DNA of 64,000 nt from CALKUP01 sp964492735 (GCA_964492735.1 CAZBLE010000001.1:1-64000); one strand, 5' to 3'; positions 34,500-43,600 are shown, counted from the stretch's first letter. Notes: generated by a model from the letters alone, not told the origin. Numbers and translations are program-made.

Positions 34500-35144
34500 A
34501 TGCAAACGATACATACACACAACTGGAAAATTCGAATCATTGACGAGACCGATAGCCTTGCAGATGAAGTCGTAACTGTCGATGCAGGATTCATGGAGCA
34601 GCCGCATAATCTATGTACAATCGTTTTTGATGCACCGGAATTTACAACAACTGCGCTGCTTGAAACTGCTGGCGGCGCCATCGAGCATCATGTGCTCTAC
34701 GTTGCGACAGGCAACACATCAATGTCACTTGCTGTTCGCAGTGTTCATAGCGCACCTGAAACCAGCGCTCGTATGATTATTCATGGTATTGCGCTCGGTA
34801 CATCACAAGTAAATTTTACTGGATCAATTGACATTCAACACGGCGCAACACAAACAGATGGTGAACTACGACATTCTGGAATGATTCTTAGTGAGCGTGC
34901 AAAAATCGCAGCACTCCCCGGTTTTGAAATTCATAGTAATGACGTCAAAGCAGCGCACAGTTCAGCGGTATATTATATTCGACCGGAACAATTATTTTAT
35001 TTACAGTCTCGCGGAATTGATGAACAGGAAGCTCGCCAAATGATTGTTGAAGGATTTTTATTTGAACTCTTACCAGAAATAACAGACGAAGCACAACGCA
35101 TGGCAATTCAGCAGATGATTATTGAGCGAATGAGTGTAGAATAA
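34500..35144 (+). CDS. sufD: Short SufD-like scaffold protein
   Basis: 214 residues from ATG 34500, about half the usual SufD length. The beta-helix core is present (MIIHGIALGTSQVNFTGSIDIQHGATQTDGELRHSGMILSERAKIAALPGFEIHSNDVKAAHSSAVYYI), and the C-terminal YLQSRGIDEQEARQMIVEGFLFELLPEI is the conserved SufB/SufD end. The N-terminal helical domain of classical SufD is missing. It pairs with SufB in the scaffold. The gene starts ten bases after sufB and is followed by sufS after four bases. Confidence 0.9.
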   Translation: MQTIHTHNWKIRIIDETDSLADEVVTVDAGFMEQPHNLCTIVFDAPEFTTTALLETAGGAIEHHVLYVATGNTSMSLAVRSVHSAPETSARMIIHGIALGTSQVNFTGSIDIQHGATQTDGELRHSGMILSERAKIAALPGFEIHSNDVKAAHSSAVYYIRPEQLFYLQSRGIDEQEARQMIVEGFLFELLPEITDEAQRMAIQQMIIERMSVE

Positions 35145-35148
35145 CGTT

Positions 35149-36363
35149 ATGGATATGCATACCGATTTTCCAATACTAAACAGCGGCATGATCTATCTTG
35201 ATAGTGCGGCCAGCAGTCTCACCCCTACCGTCGTAAGCGACGCGATGACTGAATACTACACACACTATCGTAGCAACGTGCACCGTGGACTCTACGCAAC
35301 TGCTGAACACGCAACTGCTGCATACGAAGCCGCACGTGCCAGTGTAGCGCAGTTTGTTGGCGCGCACGCAACTGAAGTTGTATTTACCAGCGGCACAACA
35401 CTTGCTCTGAATATGGCCGCGCATATGACTGCAGATTCTTTCGGCGCAGATTGGCAAGCTGGAGATGAAATTCTCATCACATCACTCGCCCATCATTCAC
35501 TCTATCTCCCGTGGCAAAAAATTGCCGCTCAGCGCAATCTAAAAATTGTCATGGTGCAACCAAATGCAGATGGCTCACTTGCAGCGGAAGATATTCTTTC
35601 ACACATAACAGATCGCACGAAAGTTGTATTACTCACGCATGTATCAAATGTTACGGGACTTATTCTACCGATTACAGAAATTGCCACAGAGTGTCGCGCG
35701 CGCGGAATTATGACGATTGTTGACGCAGCTCAGTCAGTTGCGCACGTACCGATTCAGTTTGCAGATCTGGGTGTTGATTTTTTTGCATTTTCTGGACACA
35801 AAATGTATGGACCAACTGGCATTGGTGCACTCATTATTCGCAAAGACTTGCACAGCACACTTGAGCCATGGATTGTTGGCGGCGGAATGGTTGATACTGT
35901 TGGTGATACTGATTCTCGTTGGGCAGAAGCACCGCTGAAATTTGAAGCTGGAACTCCAAACATCGCAGAGGCTGTCGGTCTCGCACGAGCGATTCAATGG
36001 ATAACAGACAACGGTGGCATCCACGCATTCGCAAAAAGTGAACACATGCTCTACGCAGCACTGATTGCGGAACTGCAACAAATTCCAGAAGTGCAGATTA
36101 TCGGCTATTCGAATAATCCAGAACATCACACCGGCTGTGTGTCATTTGTAATGAATGGCGTTCATGGGCATGATGTATCAGCGATTTTAGCAGAAAAAGA
36201 TATTGCTGTGCGGGCCGGTCACCACTGTTGCCAACCGTTAATGAAACACCTTGGTGTCAGTAGCACAACACGCATAAGTCTTGGGCCATACAACACATTG
36301 GATGATATTCATCAGCTTGCCGTTGCACTCAAAAGCATGAAAAAAATTCTTGGACTCTTTTAA
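35149..36363 (+). CDS. sufS: Cysteine desulfurase SufS
   Basis: PLP enzyme that takes sulfur from cysteine for Fe-S assembly. 404 residues. Recognisable blocks are YLDSAASSLTPTVVSDAMTEYY, the FTSGTTLALNMAAHM cofactor region, VDAAQSVAHVPIQFADLGVDFFAFSGHKMYGPTGIGAL with the PLP Lys (near residue 222), and AGHHCCQPLMKHLGV with the active Cys (near 360). Two adjacent Cys at that site are slightly unusual. It lies between sufD and sufU. Confidence 0.97.
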   Translation: MDMHTDFPILNSGMIYLDSAASSLTPTVVSDAMTEYYTHYRSNVHRGLYATAEHATAAYEAARASVAQFVGAHATEVVFTSGTTLALNMAAHMTADSFGADWQAGDEILITSLAHHSLYLPWQKIAAQRNLKIVMVQPNADGSLAAEDILSHITDRTKVVLLTHVSNVTGLILPITEIATECRARGIMTIVDAAQSVAHVPIQFADLGVDFFAFSGHKMYGPTGIGALIIRKDLHSTLEPWIVGGGMVDTVGDTDSRWAEAPLKFEAGTPNIAEAVGLARAIQWITDNGGIHAFAKSEHMLYAALIAELQQIPEVQIIGYSNNPEHHTGCVSFVMNGVHGHDVSAILAEKDIAVRAGHHCCQPLMKHLGVSSTTRISLGPYNTLDDIHQLAVALKSMKKILGLF

Positions 36364-36370
36364 CACGCCT

Positions 36371-36754
36371 ATGACATCTCTCTATCAAGAAGAAATACTT
36401 GAGCACTATCGTCACCCAGATCATCATGGTCGTCTCACAAAACCGAGCATTACTCGCACAGAGAGAAATTCATCCTGCGGGGATGAGTTAATTTTTGATC
36501 TTGCAATCGACAATGGGGTTGTGACTGACGTTGCATTTGAAGGTGACGGCGGCGCGATTTCTCAAGCAACAGCAAGTATGTTAACCAGTGAGTTAATTGG
36601 TCAGCCACTCGATACAATCATGAAACTTACAACCGATGATATTGTTGAACTCGTCCATATTCCCCTTGGCCCAACCCGTCTCAAATGCGCACTGCTCTCG
36701 CTCCAAGCAGTAACAACAGCGATCGCTGAATATCAAAAAGAGTCCGTATCATAA
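36371..36754 (+). CDS. sufU: SufU-like protein lacking one zinc-ligand cysteine
   Basis: SufU is a zinc-dependent sulfur acceptor that takes persulfide from SufS. 127 residues from ATG 36371, starting MTSLYQEEILEHYRHPDHHG. The SSCGDELIFDLAID motif retains the first Cys and Asp, and RLKCALLSLQA retains the last Cys. The middle Cys of FEGxGCAIS is Gly here: FEGDGGAISQATASM (codon GGC at about 36553). Three of the four SufU zinc ligands therefore remain. Last gene of the suf operon; a terminator overlaps its stop codon. Confidence 0.92.
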   Translation: MTSLYQEEILEHYRHPDHHGRLTKPSITRTERNSSCGDELIFDLAIDNGVVTDVAFEGDGGAISQATASMLTSELIGQPLDTIMKLTTDDIVELVHIPLGPTRLKCALLSLQAVTTAIAEYQKESVS

Positions 36755-36768
36755 CGGACTCTTTTTTT
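36737..36768 (+). terminator. Intrinsic terminator of the suf operon
   Basis: GAGTCCG and CGGACTC form a seven-base stem around an eight-base loop that contains the sufU stop, followed by seven T. Confidence 0.9.
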
Positions 36769-36794
36769 ACAGATGTAGATTGTACTATCTGCTA

Positions 36795-37949
36795 TTACGC
36801 TTTTTTGCGGTAATCTGTTTTGTTTGCAAAGACGAGATACAATGAACCAAGTCCAGTTGCAGTCACAAGCAGTGTCACAATCCAGCCAATAAATGGTGTG
36901 ATGCCAATGAGTGAAATAATCGCACTACCGGCAAGATACTGGGTAAATAATCCTTGAAAATGCTCATCAGATTGTGATGGCAAGAGCTTTTGACCGATCC
37001 AAATAGACACTGGAATCGATGACAAGATTAACGCGACACCATAGACAATGAATGTAAAGATACTCAATGGAATGCCGATGAATGTAAATAGCAAGATGAA
37101 CGCAAGAACTGGAACGCAGATGAGTACAGCAAAACCAATAGCCAATACATTTCCAGAACGCACTTCAATTTGAGCCACTGAACGCATCATTGGAGCGCTC
37201 ATGAAATACAGCACAACAGCTGCAATAAGTGCAGTCGCGATAAATGAATAGAGCACACCCATAGCAGCGCCAACTACTACTTCTTGCATTGAACGTTCTG
37301 ATTGAGTTTGTAGTTGTCTTTCTGTAAACGTCACCTTCTCTTTCATTGCATCATTATTGATCGTTGGTGCATTTGGACCATTTACTGTCATTGCTGTTGC
37401 AACAACAGCTTCTTTTCCAAGGGTTGCGTTTGTTGCCTCTACCGCAACATCCCCGTTAAACACACCGTTGAGTGCAACTTCTTCAGCACTGGCATGCACT
37501 GCTTTTTCAACAGTGCCATCAATCACAACAGTTGCACCATAGGCATTCACATACCCTTTGATTTTTGCATCCTTTGCAATTTTCACTGTACTTCCCGCCG
37601 CAACAACGTTTCCATCAACAACACCGGTAATTGTCACAACACTTCCAGCAACACGAACATCGCCATGCACTGTTCCATCAACGGTCACGTCTTGGCCAGC
37701 AGCAAAAACATCTCCACTAATTTCATTTTTAATCGTCACTGTTGAACCAGCAACATAGAGATCTTTGTCAGTCGCTTCATCCATTGTCACCACGTTTGCA
37801 GCGTGAAAATGCATTCCTGCAACTGAATAGTCCGCTTCTTCAGAGGGTTGCACTGCATCGTCAGATCCAGTCGCATACGCCGCTCCTGGCAGCGCAACCA
37901 TTAATGCGATCGCAAAGGCTGCGAGTAATCGCTGTATAGAATAGTTCAT
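36795..37949 (-). CDS. Bactofilin-like polymer-forming protein with membrane domain
   Basis: 384 residues. A signal peptide (MNYSIQRLLAAFAIALMVALPGAAYA) leads to a beta-helical repeat region (~60-200). There, short repeats such as DVFAAGQDVTVDGTVHGDVRVAGSVVTITGVVDGNVVAAGSTVKI match bactofilin/polymer-forming cytoskeletal repeats. The C-terminal half has four or five transmembrane helices (VVVGAAMGVLYSFIATALIAAVVLYF, VLAIGFAVLICVPVLAFILLFTFIGIPL). The repeat region would face outward. The architecture is widespread in Patescibacteria but without an assigned function. Confidence 0.82.
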   Translation of the reverse strand: MNYSIQRLLAAFAIALMVALPGAAYATGSDDAVQPSEEADYSVAGMHFHAANVVTMDEATDKDLYVAGSTVTIKNEISGDVFAAGQDVTVDGTVHGDVRVAGSVVTITGVVDGNVVAAGSTVKIAKDAKIKGYVNAYGATVVIDGTVEKAVHASAEEVALNGVFNGDVAVEATNATLGKEAVVATAMTVNGPNAPTINNDAMKEKVTFTERQLQTQSERSMQEVVVGAAMGVLYSFIATALIAAVVLYFMSAPMMRSVAQIEVRSGNVLAIGFAVLICVPVLAFILLFTFIGIPLSIFTFIVYGVALILSSIPVSIWIGQKLLPSQSDEHFQGLFTQYLAGSAIISLIGITPFIGWIVTLLVTATGLGSLYLVFANKTDYRKKA

Positions 37950-37976
37950 AATATATACTTAAAAATTATTACGCAC

Positions 37977-38018
37977 AGTATAGCATATATTGTATGATTG
38001 CTAAAAAATAGCTATACT
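37977..38018. promoter_or_regulatory. Divergent overlapping promoters (bactofilin-like / DedA)
   Basis: Reverse: TTTAGC (38005-38000), 17-base spacer, TATACT (37982-37977). Forward: TTGTAT (37990-37995), 17-base spacer, TATACT (38013-38018). The two promoters interpenetrate, so polymerases would exclude each other. Confidence 0.6.
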
Positions 38019-38046
38019 TTTCGCACTAACTGTATAAAATTGCGTT

Positions 38047-38658
38047 ATGGGAATCACAGAACAAGTTATTGAAATTGCGGTCAAAGTCATTGATGCGACC
38101 GGTTACCTCGGAGTCATGATCATGATGATTGGTGAAAGCATGCTTACACCAATTCCAAGTGAAGCGGTTATGCCGTTTGCAGGATTTTTAATTGCAGACG
38201 GAAAAATGAGCTGGATTGGCGTGATTGTATTTAGTACGCTCGGCAGCATTATTGGATCTGGAATCTCCTACTACATCGGTCGATACTTAGGACAACCGTT
38301 TATTACACGGTTTGGAAAATATTTTTTACTCAACGAAGAGCACTTACATTGGAGTGAGCAGTTTTTTGCGAAATACGGACAAGGTGCGATTTTTGTCAGT
38401 CGATTTGTTCCTGTCGTGCGACACTTTATTTCTATTCCAGCCGGAACAGCAAAAATGCCTTTTGGAAAATTCATGGCGTATACAGCAGCCGGAGCTGCGG
38501 GTTGGAACACTATCTTGACCTTTGTTGGTTTTAAACTTGGAGAGCACTGGGACACAGTAAAGTCGTACACCCACTATTTAGACATTATCGTCGTAGCAGT
38601 ACTATTGCTTGCTGCGGCCTACTTTGTCTACTCACAATTACAAAAACGTCGCGGATAG
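38047..38658 (+). CDS. DedA family membrane protein
   Basis: 203 residues, about five hydrophobic segments. Contains the DedA/SNARE-associated signature: GESMLTPIPSEAVMPFAGFLIADGK near the start and FVSRFVPVVRHFISIPAGTAKMPFGKFMAYTAAGAAGWNTILTFVGFKLG around residues 117-165, with the conserved Glu, Pro and Arg residues. Family members recycle undecaprenyl phosphate or phospholipids across the membrane. It is divergent from the bactofilin-like gene. Confidence 0.93.
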   Translation: MGITEQVIEIAVKVIDATGYLGVMIMMIGESMLTPIPSEAVMPFAGFLIADGKMSWIGVIVFSTLGSIIGSGISYYIGRYLGQPFITRFGKYFLLNEEHLHWSEQFFAKYGQGAIFVSRFVPVVRHFISIPAGTAKMPFGKFMAYTAAGAAGWNTILTFVGFKLGEHWDTVKSYTHYLDIIVVAVLLLAAAYFVYSQLQKRRG

Positions 38659-38712
38659 TCGAAATACGTGTATTGTAAAAAATCTAATGTAACTCGTAGA
38701 ATCTAAAATACT

Positions 38713-39162
38713 CTACATTTCTTTTTTATCTTTGTGTATTAGAAAAAATATTTGGGTTAGTTTTATAGAAATAGCTGCGAGCATACTAATGCCTAGTGCC
38801 TGTATTACACTGCCAAAAAACATTGATGCGGAGATGCTTTGTGTTGGAGCTGATGTGAAAATAAAAATCAAAGCGTCTAAAAACCATTGGAAAGCAAAAG
38901 AACACAATCCCATACTTACACTAAAAGTAAATATACTCTTTGTATTTAATACAAGCGTATGTATTTTATCCTTAGCTATAACTAAGATAACCGGCACGCA
39001 AACCACTATATATATAAACGATGAAATGATATAAAAATACTGAAGAGACAGATCTATATATTGTTGAAATAATAGTGGCAGAATTGTTGAAATAACAGCT
39101 ACGCCAAATAGTGGAGTAGAAAAAAGAAATACTAATGTATACCATGATTTAGTAAAATTCAT
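38713..39162 (-). CDS. Small multi-span membrane protein
   Basis: 149 residues with four predicted helices (YTLVFLFSTPLFGVAVISTILPLLF, YFYIISSFIYIVVCVPVILVIA, SIFTFSVSMGLCSFAFQWFL, ALGISMLAAISIKLTQIFFLI). AT-rich, no recognised family. Start ATG 39162. Nothing in context points to a function. Confidence 0.6.
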   Translation of the reverse strand: MNFTKSWYTLVFLFSTPLFGVAVISTILPLLFQQYIDLSLQYFYIISSFIYIVVCVPVILVIAKDKIHTLVLNTKSIFTFSVSMGLCSFAFQWFLDALIFIFTSAPTQSISASMFFGSVIQALGISMLAAISIKLTQIFFLIHKDKKEM

Positions 39163-39200
39163 ATGGATAAAAATAATTTATTTAGATAAAGCAGAAATGC

Positions 39201-39231
39201 GCAGGTGTAAAAATGAGATTTCTACACCTGC
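39201..39231. repeat. Near-perfect hairpin after lipoprotein A
   Basis: GCAGGTGTA and TACACCTGC continue into AAAAT/ATTT arms, giving 13 pairs with one mismatch and a GAG triloop. It lies just beyond the lipoprotein stop (39256) and may terminate it, although no T-run follows. Confidence 0.65.
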
Positions 39232-39255
39232 ATTAGCGCGTCTCGTATATGACGA

Positions 39256-39597
39256 CTAGCAGGAGCCGACCTGCAGCCAATAGGAACTGGGCCTATTGAC
39301 CATCGAGCAATACCAAGAGCCGCGCCACTCAACCCACATGTAGAGGCGGTGGAAAACGCAGTTGGTGCTGCCAGAGTAGTACAGATAGCAGCTGCCTCGA
39401 GGCATGCCGCCGCCCATGAACTCGTCGGTGTCGGAGATGCTGCCAGTGTCAGAGGGTTCGTTGACCTCGGACTGCTCCAGACTGACCTCCGGGTACAGGA
39501 CCGGGTCGTGCTGTTCCGTACAACCACCGGTGAAGGCGGTGAGAACGAAGGTGAGCAGCAGGTACATGACCTGCCACTTGAGGATGATACGCGACAT
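39256..39597 (-). CDS. Small GC-rich lipoprotein-like protein (copy A)
   Basis: 113 residues from ATG 39597 (GGAG lies six bases upstream). The signal region MSRIILKWQVMYLLLTFVLTAFTGGC ends in a Cys with an imperfect lipobox. The mature part has an acidic linker (EVNEPSDTGSISDTDEF) and a Cys/aromatic-rich end (GSCYLYYSGSTNC, RLYMWVEWRGSWYC). The signal and leader match copy B at 56543-57229 almost base for base. The mature part does not, apart from a faint CYxY...RLYxW similarity. GC content is far above that of its neighbours. No function known. Confidence 0.7.
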   Translation of the reverse strand: MSRIILKWQVMYLLLTFVLTAFTGGCTEQHDPVLYPEVSLEQSEVNEPSDTGSISDTDEFMGGGMPRGSCYLYYSGSTNCVFHRLYMWVEWRGSWYCSMVNRPSSYWLQVGSC

Positions 39598-39857
39598 GGC
39601 GCGCTCCATTGTACTGCTCGCTGCGGGTTGTTGCTGGGCTTCGAGTGACGAAACAACAGCAGGTGCAACGAGTCTGAACGAATCTCTTCGCCAGAAGGAA
39701 AGGCGCGAGGGTGGACCCGGGCTTCTTTCTGGAAAGTGATTCGCTGATATTGTGAATGAACTATAGAAGAATCATACGCAAGCCTTCTTGCTTTTGTATA
39801 TGGCGAAAAAACGCCGTCTGGGGAAAACTCAAAAAACCCTAAACATTAGATAAAAAA
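39515..39857. repeat. 343-base repeat, copy A (leader and signal module)
   Basis: Matches 57147-57489 with a single mismatch (A at 39544, G at 57176). It contains a ~240-base 5' leader, the SD, the start and the signal-peptide codons of lipoprotein A. The -10 box TCTAAT (39850-39845) lies inside the repeat. The -35 box TTGACA (39874-39869) lies outside, only in this copy. No gene is seen between 39598 and 39897. Confidence 0.9.
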
Positions 39858-39874
39858 ATCACGTGCGCTGTCAA
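39845..39874 (-). promoter_or_regulatory. Promoter of lipoprotein A
   Basis: TTGACA (39874-39869), 18-base spacer, TCTAAT (39850-39845) on the reverse strand. Confidence 0.55.
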
Positions 39875-39897
39875 AAAATCGCCAGAATCGACTTATT

Positions 39898-40893
39898 TTA
39901 TAGCAAGCTAAAATCAGCAGCTTTCCGCATCCGGTTCATCAACCCCAGATTTTTTTGTGTTGGAAAGTCTGCATAGATAATAATCGTCTGAATCTCTTGT
40001 TTATCAGCATCACGAAAATGCGCATATACCGTTTGGTTTAAGAGCGGTTTCCAACGTAAATATGCGGCCGCAGATTTTGCTGGTGGTTTTGCTGAGAGGT
40101 ACCAGACTGTTCCACCCTTCTCTGCTCCGCGTGCAAATCCGTGCATTGCCTGTTTTTCATCTGTATACAGCTCTACACGAGCATTTGGCGCATAATGTGC
40201 ATACTTCATCCCTGGAGAGCGTGGCGCGCTATCAGTCGTTGCGTCCGCTTCACGCCATCGAGGGATTTTTTTTCCGAGAACGTCAGAAATTTCTTGCGCT
40301 GTAATCACACCTGGTCGCATGATTCGCGGCACACTCCCTGTACAGTCAACAACAGTTGACTCAATACCAACATCACACGAACCACCATCAATAATTCCAG
40401 CGATCTTTCCACGAAAATCATCAAATACATGGTCAGCGGTTGTTGGACTCGGCTTTCCGCTTAGGTTTGCAGATGGTGCAACAAGTGGTGTTTTGGCGGC
40501 ACGGATCAAAGATAGTGCAATAGGGTGTGATGGCATACGCACACAAACGGTTGGCAATCCTGCGGTGACACCATCAGGAACAGTCTCTTGTTTTTCTAAA
40601 ACGAGCGTGAGTGGTCCTGGCCAAAAATGATCCATCAGCGTTTTTGCATCTGCAGAAATGTGTTGCGCAATCTGCCCAACTGCTCGCTTGCTTGCGACAT
40701 GAACAATTAAAGGGTTGTCTTGCGGGCGGCCTTTTGTCTTGAAGACGGCTCGCACCGCTTTTTTGTTATACATATCAGCCCCAAGGCCGTACACCGTTTC
40801 TGTCGGGAACGCAACAAGACCACCAGCCTGCACCATCGCTGCGGCTGCCTGAATATCTACTCGTTTCTTTCCGTCTAATCGTACTGTATTCAT
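39898..40893 (-). CDS. sua5: Threonylcarbamoyl-AMP synthase (Sua5 type)
   Basis: Makes L-threonylcarbamoyladenylate, the intermediate for t6A37 in tRNA. 331 residues from ATG 40893. The YrdC domain (~1-205) contains GGLVAFPTETVYGLGADMYNKKAVRAVFKTKGRPQDNPLIVHV, DHFWPGPLTLVLEK, RMPSHPIALSLIRAAKTPLVAPSANLSGKPSPT and GGSCDVGIESTVVDCTG. The C-terminal Sua5 domain follows SPGMKYAHYAPNA. It lies 33 bases after a histidine kinase gene on the same strand. The GC-rich lipoprotein island begins right after it. Confidence 0.96.
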   Translation of the reverse strand: MNTVRLDGKKRVDIQAAAAMVQAGGLVAFPTETVYGLGADMYNKKAVRAVFKTKGRPQDNPLIVHVASKRAVGQIAQHISADAKTLMDHFWPGPLTLVLEKQETVPDGVTAGLPTVCVRMPSHPIALSLIRAAKTPLVAPSANLSGKPSPTTADHVFDDFRGKIAGIIDGGSCDVGIESTVVDCTGSVPRIMRPGVITAQEISDVLGKKIPRWREADATTDSAPRSPGMKYAHYAPNARVELYTDEKQAMHGFARGAEKGGTVWYLSAKPPAKSAAAYLRWKPLLNQTVYAHFRDADKQEIQTIIIYADFPTQKNLGLMNRMRKAADFSLL

Positions 40894-40925
40894 TGATTGA
40901 ATACTGCCGTAATTAGGCGATTTCG

Positions 40926-42461
40926 TCAACGTTTTTGCTTTTTTGTGCTTGGTGCTTTTTTGCGAGTTTGCTGCGTTGGACGATCTTTTTTGCGAATCCG
41001 AGTTGGCGTATCTGTTGTTGCCGGTGCCATTGTTGAAAGTTTTCGTGAGGTTGTTTTGGTTGTCACGTTTTTTTTCATAGGCACCTCAAATTGAAACAAC
41101 GACCCTTTGCCTTCCCCTTCAGATTCTGCCCAGATTTTACCACCATGTGCCTCGATAATTTTTTTAGCGATAAAGAGGCCAAGTCCAGAACCATTTGGCT
41201 CCACGCGTGCAATGCCAGAGCCACGCACAAATTTATCAAACAATGCTTTGTCCTCCCCTTTTGGAATTCCTACACCTGTGTCTTGCGACATAAATCGAAT
41301 CATGCCATTGTCAGACACTTTTGCTGAAACAGCGATGGTACCACCTGGTGAATATTTAATAGCATTATCGACAAGGTTTAAGACAACGTCTTTAATTTTA
41401 TCTGGGTCGACTTCTACAGTTGGGAGTTTGGAGCGGTTGTATGTGAGCGTGACCTGTTTCTTTTGTGCCGTTGGCAGCAGTTCAACAATGACGGAATGAA
41501 TCAGCTCGTCGAATGGCACACTCGAATAATTAATCGCGAGTCGACCAGCCTCAATGCGCGTTGCATTTAAAAAAGAATTGACCAGTCGAGTGAGTCGCTG
41601 CCCTGCTGTAAACATTTCTGAAAGGACCTCAGTCTGAGAGTTTGTGATGCGGCCGTAGTCCCCGGAAAGCATCATAGAAAGATATCCCATCATCCCGGCA
41701 AGCGGTGTACGCAGTTGATGGGAAGCGATCGACATAAACTCTGATTTTGCAACATCGAGATCTTTGAGATGTTTGTTTGCATTTACCAGCTGATCATAAA
41801 TCAACGCCTTGTCAAGAGCGATAGTTGTTACTTTCGCAATAGTATCCAGCGACTCTTTTTCATAAGCATCAAGCTTTTCATATGCACGATTCATGATGAC
41901 ATAAAAAACACCGATAGGCTGCCCCTCAGACTCTAGTGGGTAAATAATACCTGACTGCGGACCGCTGGATTCGGTAAGTTGCGCGAGAATTTCTAATGGC
42001 AAAGAGCCTGAAAATAAACTAGTAAGTGAACTTGCGGATATTGGCTTATGTGTTGAAAGCACTTTTGAAAAAAGACTTTTTTTTGATCGACGTGTAATTG
42101 TTATTTCAGAGTATGCTTTTTCGATTTTTTGAAATTGTAACTGAAAAGCATCACTGTAATTAATCGCAACAGGAAAAATCTTATTTTGATTTTTTTCAAA
42201 CAAAAAAATACCAACAAGGTCAAAGCTTAAATTACTACGAATTGTTTCAACAAATTTACATGCCAAATCCTCACTTGAAAGTGTGAGGTTAGAAATTTCA
42301 TATAATTGACTGAGCAGTGACAGTGTCTTATTTTTAACAGCAAGCTCAAAATTACGTTGATATAAGACCTGATTAATACGACCAGAGTCAATAATCTCAT
42401 CATCTTTTTCCTCCGGCGGATCTGTTGCAAACGGAATCCACTGACTAAGTTTTCTCCACAT
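40926..42461 (-). CDS. Soluble GAF-domain sensor histidine kinase
   Basis: 511 residues without a membrane segment. A GAF domain (~65-225: LACKFVETIRSNLSFDLVGIFLF..., SGIIYPLESEGQPIGVFYVI) precedes HisKA (~240-305, SEFMSIASHQLRTPLAGMMGYL, with the phosphoacceptor His). The HATPase domain follows, with NLVDNAIKYSP (N box), DTGVGIPKGEDKALFDKFVRG (G1/F) and GSGLGLFIAKKIIEAHGG (G2). A basic Thr/Lys-rich tail ends the protein. No response regulator is encoded nearby. The start of the gene becomes AT-rich, merging into the accessory run upstream. Confidence 0.93.
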   Translation of the reverse strand: MWRKLSQWIPFATDPPEEKDDEIIDSGRINQVLYQRNFELAVKNKTLSLLSQLYEISNLTLSSEDLACKFVETIRSNLSFDLVGIFLFEKNQNKIFPVAINYSDAFQLQFQKIEKAYSEITITRRSKKSLFSKVLSTHKPISASSLTSLFSGSLPLEILAQLTESSGPQSGIIYPLESEGQPIGVFYVIMNRAYEKLDAYEKESLDTIAKVTTIALDKALIYDQLVNANKHLKDLDVAKSEFMSIASHQLRTPLAGMMGYLSMMLSGDYGRITNSQTEVLSEMFTAGQRLTRLVNSFLNATRIEAGRLAINYSSVPFDELIHSVIVELLPTAQKKQVTLTYNRSKLPTVEVDPDKIKDVVLNLVDNAIKYSPGGTIAVSAKVSDNGMIRFMSQDTGVGIPKGEDKALFDKFVRGSGIARVEPNGSGLGLFIAKKIIEAHGGKIWAESEGEGKGSLFQFEVPMKKNVTTKTTSRKLSTMAPATTDTPTRIRKKDRPTQQTRKKAPSTKKQKR

Positions 42462-42483
42462 GATTTTTAAATTTTGTTTTTAT

Positions 42484-42771
42484 TTACCGAAGCATTTCAG
42501 GAATTTGATCCTCTTGTAATTTTGGCAAAAGATCTTTTACCGCATCTTTACATGCCTCCACAGAAGCTCGGCCAAATAGTCGCTCATATTGTCTGACTAG
42601 CCTATTAATCACATCAGATTCATTTACATTATTTGTAATTTTTACATTCTTTTCGGACTCGAAGACGGATATTCCATCTACCTTAGCCGCCTCTTCCCAT
42701 GCCAAAGGACCAATGATAAGTTCTTGCTCAAGGATAATTTTTTTTGTTATTTCGAGAGTTAGGTTGGCCAT
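42484..42771 (-). CDS. Small acidic helical protein
   Basis: 95 residues, unrecognised. Starts MANLTLEITKKIILEQELIIGPLAWEEAAKVDGI and ends with a helix pair (VINRLVRQYERLFGRASVEACKDAVKDLLPKL) that resembles the C-terminal oligomerisation helices of some signalling proteins. It lies 22 bases upstream of the histidine kinase and behind the 268-residue membrane protein, so a role in the same signalling unit is plausible. Confidence 0.55.
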   Translation of the reverse strand: MANLTLEITKKIILEQELIIGPLAWEEAAKVDGISVFESEKNVKITNNVNESDVINRLVRQYERLFGRASVEACKDAVKDLLPKLQEDQIPEMLR

Positions 42772-42793
42772 ACTAGTTAATCTATGCAGCAGT

Positions 42794-43600
42794 TTATTTT
42801 TTTGATTTTAATTTTACCAATGCTCTTTCAATGTAAAGAAGGCCCGCTCCCATTAAAAAATATGATATTGAATAAATAAAATCATTTACACCACCAACAT
42901 ACCAACTATCATTATTCGTTTGAAATAAAAACATGAAATCAGCAAAGAATTGAGTAGTCAATGCAAATAATAATAGAAGCACTGGAAATCTCATTAATCC
43001 TTTGGCATAATTAAAAGACAAAAGTAGAATACTAACTGTTAATGCTAGATATATTGACTGTCCTATTGGATAGGCATAATTTAAAATACTGATCAATAAT
43101 TCAGATTTATCAAAAATATAATTTCTTAAGAAAAATCCATAGACAATACTGAAGGATACTAACGCAACTAAAATAATTAAAAAAATATTTTTAATTTCTT
43201 TTAGTTGCCTACCAATACCCATTGCGAATCCTAAATATATAGCACCAAAAAAATAAAAAACTATACTGCCAAAGTAACCAATATCTCCTACCGATGGAAA
43301 AGCCTCTGTGTCCAATATATAAATATAATAAGCATATACAAATTGTCCAAAAAACTGAGAAAACAGGCCTAATGATAAAAAAATAATTGATTTTCCAATG
43401 TAACTTTTATAGCCACCCCATTTAATAGCACTCAATGCTCCTAAAATTGAACCTAGTAATGATAAAATAGGATAAGCAACTGTGTAGAGATTGTTGTGAA
43501 TTGTGTCAATGTAATTGTTAGAGTAAATAAATCCCCACCAAATAGAAAGTACTAAAAAAATTAATGACAAGCCAACGTATTTAATGGTATTTGCATTCAT
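42794..43600 (-). CDS. Seven- or eight-helix membrane protein (sensor-like)
   Basis: 268 residues, very hydrophobic, with about eight helices (YVGLSLIFLVLSIWWGFIY, IIFLSLGLFSQFFGQFVYAYYIY, IFLIILVALVSFSIVYGFFL, FPVLLLLFALTTQFFADFMFLF). The pattern resembles the 7TM input modules found in front of histidine kinases, but no enzymatic domain follows. It overlaps the DUF2156-like gene by four bases and is followed closely by the small acidic protein and the soluble histidine kinase. It may act as a separate input subunit. Confidence 0.6.
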   Translation of the reverse strand: MNANTIKYVGLSLIFLVLSIWWGFIYSNNYIDTIHNNLYTVAYPILSLLGSILGALSAIKWGGYKSYIGKSIIFLSLGLFSQFFGQFVYAYYIYILDTEAFPSVGDIGYFGSIVFYFFGAIYLGFAMGIGRQLKEIKNIFLIILVALVSFSIVYGFFLRNYIFDKSELLISILNYAYPIGQSIYLALTVSILLLSFNYAKGLMRFPVLLLLFALTTQFFADFMFLFQTNNDSWYVGGVNDFIYSISYFLMGAGLLYIERALVKLKSKK

